29,008 nt of DNA from a virus. The stretch covers positions 1-29,008 of IMG/VR virus record IMGVR_UViG_3300046028_000976; one strand, 5' to 3'. The notes under the pieces were generated by a model. It saw nothing but the letters and a program-made list of their open reading frames with translations. It was not told where the DNA came from and searched no databases. A program made the position numbers and the translations under genes. Below are positions 22,865 through 27,882 of this stretch, in pieces. Numbering within the stretch: the stretch's first letter is position 1; every line of letters starts with the position of its first letter.

Positions 22865-22881
22865 GATACGGCAACGACTTG

Positions 22882-22890
22882 TGGTATACT
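22882..22890 (+). promoter_or_regulatory. Extended -10 early promoter
   Basis: TGG-TATACT (TG 22882-22883, -10 hexamer 22885-22890) is an extended -10 element with no good -35, and it points at the first early gene. The expected start of RNA, about 22897, coincides with the first base of the leader hairpin. Weak -35 plus upstream dyad suggests activator dependence. Confidence 0.5.
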
Positions 22891-22896
22891 AGATGC

Positions 22897-22954
22897 ATCG
22901 GTTGGGGATTGCCTAGCCGATTCGGTTTGCCTCGCCCGTCTGCGAGGCTTTTTT
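22897..22954 (+). promoter_or_regulatory. Attenuator-like leader with terminator hairpin
   Basis: The leader begins with a hairpin (22897-22903 with 22915-22921, ATCGGTT/AGCCGAT). An alternative overlapping hairpin (22915-22919 with 22923-22927) could compete. Then GCCTCGC/GCGAGGC (22929-22948) is followed by six T, a rho-independent terminator 16 bases before the ATG at 22971. The order promoter, antiterminator-like hairpin, terminator, gene looks like an attenuator. Confidence 0.5.
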
Positions 22955-22970
22955 ATTTAGGAATCAAATC

Positions 22971-23354
22971 ATGAACAAGCAATACGCAAAGTTCCTTGCA
23001 TCACTTCGCACCGCACTCACAGCCAACCGAAAGGCTGGTGAGGCCCTTGCAGAGTATCGGCCTATCTACAACAAGTTAGCACCAGAGTCACAGTTCGTGG
23101 TGCGCTTGGAAGTAGCAGGCGAGATCGCAGATGCCTTCGAGTGTGAGGTTCGCGAGAGTGTGTATCGTGGCGAGAAGACCATAGCCTTCGATGGTGATCG
23201 CAAGAGTGATGCACGCAATGCGCTTCGCTACTACTTCCCTGTGAAGTCTGACTCACGTGGTTCGAACAACAAGGCAGACCCAGTAGCTGACTTGCTCAAG
23301 AAGTTCAACGCACTGAGCGCAGGTGAGAAACGCCGTTTCTTGAAGGCAATCTAA
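22971..23354 (+). CDS. Early protein of unknown function
   Basis: This 127-residue basic protein begins MNKQYAKFLASLRTALTANR, with TAGGAATCA before the ATG. The helical front (1-30) leads to a mixed middle (APESQFVVRLEVAGEIADAF) and a basic C-terminus (LLKKFNALSAGEKRRFLKAI). I recognise no family and see no enzyme motif, membrane segment or zinc ligands. It is the first gene after the divergent control region, behind an attenuator-like leader. It is therefore probably expressed first after infection, and a role in host takeover or control would fit, but that is inference. Confidence 0.75.
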   Translation: MNKQYAKFLASLRTALTANRKAGEALAEYRPIYNKLAPESQFVVRLEVAGEIADAFECEVRESVYRGEKTIAFDGDRKSDARNALRYYFPVKSDSRGSNNKADPVADLLKKFNALSAGEKRRFLKAI

Positions 23355-23355
23355 T

Positions 23356-23379
23356 TGTGGTCAGTTGACCACAGTTTTT
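23356..23379 (+). promoter_or_regulatory. Dyad copy 2 with T6 tract (terminator or operator)
   Basis: TGTGGTCA-GT-TGACCACA (23356-23373) is an 8-bp perfect dyad, 1 base after the stop at 23354, followed by G and six T. This copy could form a terminator hairpin, while three other copies lack a T run. A dual role as protein site and terminator is possible. Confidence 0.6.
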
Positions 23380-23388
23380 TCGGAGAGC

Positions 23389-23413
23389 ACAACGGGCGAG
23401 GTCTGCCCGTTGT
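23389..23413 (+). terminator. Hairpin ACAACGGGC/GCCCGTTGT
   Basis: A 9-bp stem (23389-23397 with 23405-23413) and a 7-base loop are followed by TTCATTT. The T run is poor, so it is a weak terminator or a leader hairpin before the gene at 23443. It is the second hairpin in the 88-base gap. Confidence 0.45.
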
Positions 23414-23442
23414 TTCATTTACTGTCAATCTAAGGAATCACT

Positions 23443-23571
23443 ATGACAACCAAAGAACTACAACAGCTTGTTCGCGAGTACATGAACGAGCCTGACCACA
23501 ACAAAGCCGCCGTTCTCTACGAACGCATCATCAACGAATACGACAGCCTCGGCAAAGTCGTCCCCTTCTAA
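23443..23571 (+). CDS. Small early protein, 42 residues
   Basis: ATG 23443 has TAAGGAATCA 3 bases upstream, the same AAGGAATCA cassette used by the next gene. The 42-residue peptide begins MTTKELQQLVREYMNEPDHN and is amphipathic and helical, ending GKVVPF. The stop TAA (23569-23571) overlaps the next binding site. The clear binding site, the exact fit between its neighbours and early-type codon use support it. No family is recognised; a small regulator or host-protein inhibitor is a guess. Confidence 0.7.
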   Translation: MTTKELQQLVREYMNEPDHNKAAVLYERIINEYDSLGKVVPF

Positions 23572-23580
23572 GGAATCATC

Positions 23581-23787
23581 ATGAGCAAATCATCTAAGAA
23601 CAAACACTACGCACTCTCTCAAATGAAAGAGCTACGCCAACAATACGTGGAGATGGTCGAGCTAGGCAAGCGCAACCACAAAGCCCTCATGCAACACAAG
23701 GCGCAACTACGTGAGCAACGCATCATCGAAGGCATGGACGAATGGGAAGCCATCAAGCGTGAGTCCAAGCAACTGCGCCTCCTCTAA
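23581..23787 (+). CDS. Small basic early protein
   Basis: This 68-residue, strongly helical and charged protein begins MSKSSKNKHYALSQMKELRQ and ends KRESKQLRLL. TAAGGAATCATC precedes the ATG, identical over 9 bases to the site of the gene before it. The heptad-like pattern of Leu/Met/Ile with Lys/Glu suggests a coiled coil. No motif identifies a function. It ends just before a dyad copy at 23789, which suggests that the pair 23443-23787 forms a small transcription unit. Confidence 0.7.
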   Translation: MSKSSKNKHYALSQMKELRQQYVEMVELGKRNHKALMQHKAQLREQRIIEGMDEWEAIKRESKQLRLL

Positions 23788-23788
23788 G

Positions 23789-23806
23789 TGTGGTCAAATG
23801 ACCACA
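23789..23806. promoter_or_regulatory. Dyad copy 3: TGTGGTCA-AA-TGACCACA
   Basis: A perfect 8-bp dyad with a 2-base spacer begins 2 bases after the stop at 23787. No T tract follows, so termination is unlikely, which favours a protein-binding site. An isolated half-site TGTGGTCA also occurs at 24068-24075 before the gene at 24203. Confidence 0.6.
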
Positions 23807-23813
23807 ATCAATC

Positions 23814-23835
23814 TCTCCACAACGTGTTGTGGAGA
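23814..23835. repeat. 22-bp palindrome TCTCCACAAC-GT-GTTGTGGAGA
   Basis: It is a perfect 10-bp inverted repeat with a 2-base spacer, 8 bases after dyad copy 3. No T tract follows. It is a probable binding site or origin structure. Confidence 0.6.
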
Positions 23836-23981
23836 AGTAGGGTAAAAGTGTTGTTTTTTCGCACATACCCACCACTTGACACAACTGGACACACACGAGG
23901 GTGTCCCGCAACCCGCATGGATACTAGCGTTCAGCGTACACACGTCCACAATACCTATATATATAAATACAATTTTCATTT

Positions 23982-23995
23982 AGATATATATATCT
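23982..23995. repeat. AT-rich palindrome AGATATATATATCT
   Basis: A 14-base perfect palindrome sits in a locally AT-rich stretch (about 23951-23999), with another TATATATATA run at 23957-23964. Such easily melted DNA beside repeat arrays is typical of replication origins; this is only consistent, not proof. Confidence 0.45.
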
Positions 23996-24125
23996 GTATG
24001 TTGCTGGGTGTGTCTTGTTGTTCAAGTTTTTATCTTAGTCTTAGTGTTCTTGAAAAATGGTGGGTATTGTGGTCACATCGATTGCAAACCCGCGTGTATA
24101 CTACGTTTGACCTCGTCATCCACAA

Positions 24126-24175
24126 GTGGGCCACCTGTGTTGACTGGTGGGCCAGTTACAAAACCAAGTGGGCCA
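24126..24175 (+). repeat. Three GTGGGCCA direct repeats with exact 21-bp spacing (iteron-like)
   Basis: GTGGGCCA starts at 24126, 24147 and 24168, so the period is exactly 21 bp, two helical turns. Copies two and three extend to GTGGGCCAGTTA. They lie 27-77 bases upstream of the ATG at 24203. Sites on one face of the helix favour cooperative binding by a regulator or replication initiator. Confidence 0.6.
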
Positions 24176-24202
24176 GTTAGCCCCAACCTGTAAGGATAAA
24201 GT

Positions 24203-24865
24203 ATGCAAATCAAAACGTGCGCTAAATGTGGGGAGTCGCGCCCCCTCAAAGATTTCACGTACCTTGCCACCTACGCACAGTCAAAAGCATGGGGCAGAGC
24301 AGGCAATGTGCGTATGGAGTTAACCTCCAAGAACTGCAAAGACTGCCGACCCAAGCGCAAACCAGTAGCAAAGCTCAGCGCCAAGGAGATACACAACAGG
24401 GTTCAAACAGGCGACATGAACGCACTCATGGCCAAGCACCTCAGAGAAAAGCAAGCTCAAGATGAGCACAACAAGCAAGCTATCGCATCACGCAGGCGAT
24501 GGCTCAAAGTGTGGAAGGCAGAGTTAGCCGATGTGCTTGCGCCCATCAAGTGGGAGATCGTCAGCGCCCGTAACGCATGGATGTATGCAAGGCGCAATGG
24601 TTACGTAGACAAGGCCACGTTCTATCACGAGTACATGGGACTACTAAAACACGAGAAAACCCACGCTGATATGGAATACACACTACGACCACGCCGACCT
24701 GCTAGCGCAAGGTGGGCGGACTACATAAGCCCCGCAGTATTCACTCGGGTCAGAGATATGTGGGCGGTGCTACCGCCTGTATATAAACACAGCAAGATAC
24801 CCTTGCTGATAACGTACCGCCCAGAGATGGGCATAACTGAAGGAGAAAGAAATGGTGATAACTAA
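24203..24865 (+). CDS. Zinc-finger-bearing early protein
   Basis: This 220-residue basic protein has CxxC pairs at C6/C9 (TCAKCGESRPLKDF) and C45/C48 (NCKDC). This is the zinc-knuckle front of many phage HNH and DNA-binding proteins. No HNH catalytic core is visible in the rest. A Lys/Arg-rich helix (about 57-100) is followed by an Arg/Trp/Tyr-rich C-terminal half. AAGGAT precedes the ATG. A DNA-binding role is likely, perhaps at the repeats just upstream, but this is inference. It overlaps the next gene by 14 bases. Confidence 0.75.
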   Translation: MQIKTCAKCGESRPLKDFTYLATYAQSKAWGRAGNVRMELTSKNCKDCRPKRKPVAKLSAKEIHNRVQTGDMNALMAKHLREKQAQDEHNKQAIASRRRWLKVWKAELADVLAPIKWEIVSARNAWMYARRNGYVDKATFYHEYMGLLKHEKTHADMEYTLRPRRPASARWADYISPAVFTRVRDMWAVLPPVYKHSKIPLLITYRPEMGITEGERNGDN

Positions 24866-25166
24866 GCCAACTAAAAAGAGTTGGGTTGAGTATGGTATGG
24901 ACAACCCGTTCATATTCAAACCCAAGTACATCAAGTTCAGGCCACCACGCATCAAGCCTATCAAAGAGGACGACTATCAACTGCTCGACTTCCTGATGTG
25001 CTTTGCGGCATACGACTTGAAAGGGTTCACATCCTCCGAGTTCACGGCGGGTAGTCTCAGCTACCTACTACGCACCTATGGCGAGAGCTTCACGCTCATG
25101 GGACACAACATCTACAAATACCACTTAACGGAGATACGCAATGCATACGCTGTGGCAGAAATTTGA
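24852..25166 (+). CDS. Early protein of unknown function
   Basis: This 104-residue protein begins MVITKPTKKSWVEYGMDNPF, with AAGGAGAAAG before the ATG inside the end of the previous gene (14-base overlap). The basic front carries KPKYIKFRPPRIKPIKEDDY. The C-terminal half is a mixed helix-strand region (LLDFLMCFAAYDLKGFTSSE; GSLSYLLRTYGESF) that looks like a small winged-helix-type fold, which I cannot verify. No catalytic motif. It overlaps the small membrane peptide at 25141 by 26 bases. Function unknown. Confidence 0.7.
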   Translation: MVITKPTKKSWVEYGMDNPFIFKPKYIKFRPPRIKPIKEDDYQLLDFLMCFAAYDLKGFTSSEFTAGSLSYLLRTYGESFTLMGHNIYKYHLTEIRNAYAVAEI

Positions 25167-25233
25167 AAGGGCGGTGGTCTTACTAGCCATCATTGTTTTA
25201 ATTCTCGATCTGTTCTATTGGAGAGGAGGCTAA
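25141..25233 (+). CDS. Single-pass membrane micropeptide, 30 residues
   Basis: ATG 25141 starts a 30-codon frame, with GGAG 7 bases upstream, ending at TAA 25231-25233 and overlapping the previous gene by 26 bases. The peptide begins MHTLWQKFER and has a hydrophobic stretch from about residue 11 to 26 (AVVLLAIIVLILDLFY), then WRGG. The arrangement is basic front, single membrane helix, short tail. Similar tiny membrane peptides in phages act in lysis, exclusion or membrane control, so the function is open. The good binding site and the hydrophobic run argue against chance. Confidence 0.6.
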   Translation: MHTLWQKFERAVVLLAIIVLILDLFYWRGG

Positions 25234-25258
25234 TACACAAGGAACACTCATCAGTCAT

Positions 25259-25276
25259 TGTGGTCAATTGACCACA
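25259..25276. promoter_or_regulatory. Dyad copy 4 with overlapping promoter candidate
   Basis: TGTGGTCA-AT-TGACCACA (25259-25276) is a perfect 8-bp dyad 26 bases after the stop at 25233. It contains TTGACC (25268-25273), which with TTTAAT (25293-25298) makes a -35/-10 pair with a long 19-bp spacer. A protein on this dyad would cover the -35 of the gene at 25314. Confidence 0.55.
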
Positions 25277-25313
25277 CTTTTACTTTCATTCATTTAATTT
25301 TTGGAGATTTATC

Positions 25314-25733
25314 ATGGAACAAACAGTTCAAACACCAACAGTACCCCAAGTCACACAGCCAACAGCGGCGCTGATGACCACGCTCATGGCGCTGATCGAC
25401 AACTACATCCGCGACCTTGTGTCCGCACAGGTCAATGACATCCTACTCAGCCACACCACCATGCGAGTTATTGACAGCGGCTTCGATCAGAAGATGAAGG
25501 ACATAGCCGAAGAGGTTGTAAGCGAAGCGATCAGTACTCACAACGATGACGAGTACCACATCAGCGAGGACGCCATCACAGACATCGCAACAAGCGCAGT
25601 AGAAGATCACGACTTCGACAATCAGATTAGCGAGGCAGTCAACGATGCGATCAACGAGTTCGACTTCGAGGACATCGTGCGTACCGCGATCAAGGACAGC
25701 GTCACATTCACCGCAACCATCTCAGTAGACTAA
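25314..25733 (+). CDS. Strongly acidic early protein
   Basis: This 139-residue protein begins MEQTVQTPTVPQVTQPTAAL, with TTGGAGA before the ATG. By count it has about 28 Asp/Glu against 6 Lys/Arg, a net charge near -22. From residue 60 it is helical with evenly spaced acids (e.g. HNDDEYHISEDAITDIATSA; NDAINEFDFEDIV). Highly acidic helical phage proteins can mimic DNA (as T7 Ocr does) or bind host proteins, so an anti-defence role is possible but untested. No known motif. It lies just behind dyad copy 4. Confidence 0.7.
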   Translation: MEQTVQTPTVPQVTQPTAALMTTLMALIDNYIRDLVSAQVNDILLSHTTMRVIDSGFDQKMKDIAEEVVSEAISTHNDDEYHISEDAITDIATSAVEDHDFDNQISEAVNDAINEFDFEDIVRTAIKDSVTFTATISVD

Positions 25734-25743
25734 TGGAGGAACC

Positions 25744-26421
25744 ATGGACACAACCACAACAGAGAGCTTAGCGTTTCAGCAACTCTCGAACTATGCCAAG
25801 CAACACGCTATTACTGAGTACGGGCAACCGCCCGATGATTGGTATGAAGAGATCTACGCACGAGCTAAAGAGGATGCCCCCGCAAGGGGGTTCAACATCG
25901 ATGAGATTCAGTTCAGTGGCTTTCACTCACAAGGTGATGGCGCATCGTGGACTGGTCACATCGATCTCGCTGACTTCATCGAGTACCACAGCAAACCAGA
26001 GGACGCTGACTACGCACAGTACGTTGTGCTACGTGAGCTAATCAAAGATGGTTGGTGTGAAGAGAAGGTAGAAATCAGCAGGAACGGCTTCTACTACAAC
26101 CACAGTGGCACGATGCGTAGCGCAAGCATCAACGACAGTATCAGTTATGCAGAGGACGACTCTGTTATGGACAGGGGTATCTTGGAGGGCGCTAATGTGA
26201 AAGAGCTAGCCAACTCTATTGGTACAGATGAGTTATTCAACGAGCTAGACAACTGGTCGCTACACAAAGCGCAGAAGTTTGCCGATGAGATATTCAAACA
26301 ACTACGAGAAGAGTACGACGCATACACAAGCGAAGAGTACTTCATAGACCTGTGCGACATCAACGGATGGCGCTTCGATCAACGTGGCATTTTAATAGAG
26401 GGAGATCATCATGGGATATAG
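25744..26421 (+). CDS. Conserved phage protein with FSGFxSQGDGA motif
   Basis: This 225-residue acidic protein contains IDEIQFSGFHSQGDGASWTG (about residues 53-72). I recall this FSGFxSQGDGAxFxG motif from proteins of many phages of unknown function. The helical front (1-45) and the C-terminal domain (about 160-225, ELDNWSLHKAQKFADEIFKQ) frame it. GGAGGAACC precedes the ATG. The C-terminus overlaps the next gene by 11 bases. A cytosolic early protein is likely; no enzymatic residues can be named with confidence. Confidence 0.75.
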   Translation: MDTTTTESLAFQQLSNYAKQHAITEYGQPPDDWYEEIYARAKEDAPARGFNIDEIQFSGFHSQGDGASWTGHIDLADFIEYHSKPEDADYAQYVVLRELIKDGWCEEKVEISRNGFYYNHSGTMRSASINDSISYAEDDSVMDRGILEGANVKELANSIGTDELFNELDNWSLHKAQKFADEIFKQLREEYDAYTSEEYFIDLCDINGWRFDQRGILIEGDHHGI

Positions 26422-26818
26422 ATCAGACGTAGCGTATGTCATTAAGTTCGATGACATCGAGACACGCGACAACTTCGTAACGCTGATGCTTGCGAAGAAC
26501 GACAAGCACATAACAGAGGCAATCAACGATTGTGAATACCGCTACGACGATGACCCGATCATCACGTTCGAATCGGAGAGTGTTAAGTGGTATCCGGACT
26601 TCGATGATGTGAAGGCGCATCGCGCATTGATGCACGATGCAGTAGAAATTTATGGAGAAGAGAAAGGAGGTAGGTTTAGGTTCATCAGCGTGGGTGAGGA
26701 TGGCGCTGAGGACTTCGATGAGAGCGACGATGAGGGTGATTTGTATGACTACATCACAACAGTACACGCAGTACAAACATCTTTCCCCTATATTAAATCA
26801 ACTGAAACACAGGAGTAA
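26411..26818 (+). CDS. Conserved acidic phage protein (MGYRSDVAY family)
   Basis: This 135-residue protein begins MGYRSDVAYVIKFDDIETRD, an opening I recall from a widespread phage family of unknown function. An Asp/Glu-rich region follows (for example EDGAEDFDESDDEGDLYDY, about 96-114). Overlap of 11 bases with the previous gene and GGGAG upstream of the ATG show coupling. It is strongly acidic like its two neighbours, so the three genes 25314-26818 form an acidic cluster. Function unknown. Confidence 0.75.
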   Translation: MGYRSDVAYVIKFDDIETRDNFVTLMLAKNDKHITEAINDCEYRYDDDPIITFESESVKWYPDFDDVKAHRALMHDAVEIYGEEKGGRFRFISVGEDGAEDFDESDDEGDLYDYITTVHAVQTSFPYIKSTETQE

Positions 26819-26823
26819 TTATC

Positions 26824-27801
26824 ATGGCATACATATGCAGAAACTATCAAGAAGCAGAGCTTCTATTCGAAGATCGCGGTGCAGTACGCAGTAGTAAGTG
26901 GCAACCCAACGAGCGACCACTTGACCCCAAGCCAGTAGCACATCACCGCCTCATCCAAGGCAGTAACTCTTACGGCAAGTACTTCGACGTCAAGCTGTAT
27001 CAGACTATCATGGCGCGGTTCTACGAGCCCAAGGTAGAGGACGGCAAGCGTGTTGAGCGTAGGTTGTACATGGGTCACGCATCACAGACTAGTATGCAGT
27101 TCATGCGTCACACACTGCGTGTTGAGTGCGGTGTGAATACTATTTGGGATGATGAGATGCTTGTGGATGATCGCACCATCATGCCCATCTACACCAAGCA
27201 CTTCATGGTTGACGAGGACAACACGCCATTCAGCTTGGACGCTGTGTTTGTCGATGGCAAGTTAGATACTGCGGAGTCTGAGCATACCAAGCACTACCGA
27301 CTAGTCGCGGACACCGATGTCCGCAAGTACAAGGCAAAGGTTGCCGCACACTTCGAGCCCTACATCATGCTTGCACAGATGCGTATGCCAGAGTTCAAAG
27401 CTGAGTGCAATCTTGACTACAAGTATGGTCAAGCGTTCGGTGGGGAGGGATACAACCGCGCATACTACATGGCGATACAAGAGATGTGGAATGACCCCGA
27501 GCCACGGCAACAGGACATCGACGTGTTCTTTGAGATGTGTCAGAGTGCTTACAACATCATCGCCTCCAAGCGTGGTGCTGACCAAGAGGGCTTCCAAATG
27601 AAGGGTTCTTGGTATACCCGCAACACAACCACCGACCACACAGTTGACGACTTGAAGAAGCCCATCGAGATGGTCGAGTTCAGGCGTGCCATCCTTGACA
27701 GGATACAGAAATACGTTGGCAGTAACTCACTTAAAAAACCAGAGGAGGTGAAACAATTCCCGAAACATTCTGAATACCCACGTAGTAATATCCACACCTG
27801 A
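26824..27801 (+). CDS. Early protein of unknown function next to the VWA gene
   Basis: This 325-residue protein begins MAYICRNYQEAELLFEDRGA. The order is a front with SSKWQPNERPLDPKPVAHHR, a beta-rich part (YGKYFDVKLYQTIMARFYEP; RRLYMGHASQTSMQFMRHTL), an acidic middle and a helical C-terminus (about 200-310). I recognise no known domain. It lies directly before the promoter and dyad of the VWA metallopeptidase gene. A functional link between the two is possible, since VWA proteins in bacteria often have partner genes. The stop is 81 bases before the VWA start, and no terminator hairpin with a T run is seen. Confidence 0.65.
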   Translation: MAYICRNYQEAELLFEDRGAVRSSKWQPNERPLDPKPVAHHRLIQGSNSYGKYFDVKLYQTIMARFYEPKVEDGKRVERRLYMGHASQTSMQFMRHTLRVECGVNTIWDDEMLVDDRTIMPIYTKHFMVDEDNTPFSLDAVFVDGKLDTAESEHTKHYRLVADTDVRKYKAKVAAHFEPYIMLAQMRMPEFKAECNLDYKYGQAFGGEGYNRAYYMAIQEMWNDPEPRQQDIDVFFEMCQSAYNIIASKRGADQEGFQMKGSWYTRNTTTDHTVDDLKKPIEMVEFRRAILDRIQKYVGSNSLKKPEEVKQFPKHSEYPRSNIHT

Positions 27802-27819
27802 GTAGCATCAGGGTTTCCG

Positions 27820-27847
27820 ATAGGTTGTCAAGTCTTTGACAACCTAT
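27820..27847. promoter_or_regulatory. Perfect 28-bp operator-like dyad
   Basis: ATAGGTTGTCAA (27820-27831), a 4-base spacer GTCT, and TTGACAACCTAT (27836-27847) form a perfect inverted repeat. It overlaps the promoter of the VWA gene and has no T run, so a protein-binding operator is more likely than a terminator. Confidence 0.7.
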
Positions 27848-27855
27848 GCTATAAT
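27825..27855 (+). promoter_or_regulatory. Promoter of the VWA metallopeptidase gene
   Basis: TGC-TATAAT is an extended -10 (TG 27847-27848, hexamer 27850-27855, consensus 6/6). A TTGTCA (27825-27830) sits 19 bp upstream and a TTGACA (27836-27841) is 8 bp upstream, too close for a normal -35. The operator-like dyad covers the -35 region, so binding there would block RNA polymerase. Confidence 0.6.
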
Positions 27856-27882
27856 TTCTTTAAACAAAACAGGAGAAGCACT

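Larger units (their letters stand above)
22524..22970. other. Divergent control region between structural and early modules
   Basis: The 447 bases separate the minus-strand terminase operon from the plus-strand early genes. In order they hold a candidate small RNA with a T9 terminator (22566-22667), and an AT-rich stretch (about 22676-22762) that might carry the minus promoter, though no clear -35/-10 pair is visible. The GTCAAGTG cluster and dyad (22833-22864), an extended -10 promoter (22882-22890) and a leader with a terminator hairpin (22897-22954) follow. I see no convincing gene. Confidence 0.7.
23788..24202. other. 415-base non-coding region with palindromes and 21-bp-spaced repeats
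   Basis: No credible gene lies here: long frames start at GTG or without a binding site and have odd composition. It contains the dyad copy 3 (23789-23806), a 22-bp palindrome (23814-23835), GGACAC/GTGTCC (23887-23906), an AT-rich block (about 23951-23999) with the palindrome AGATATATATATCT, and three GTGGGCCA repeats (24126-24175). A TATACT box is at 24097-24102. This mixture looks like a replication origin or a complex promoter. Confidence 0.6.

Noticed and set aside
22554-22892. Plus-strand frame of 112 codons in the control region
   Set aside because: It begins without an ATG or binding site, passes through the T9 terminator and the early promoter, and reads as random sequence.
23788-24180. 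Plus-strand frame of 130 codons starting at GTG
   Set aside because: No binding site, biased His/Trp/Tyr/Cys content, and it runs through palindromes and AT-rich DNA. It is treated as non-coding.
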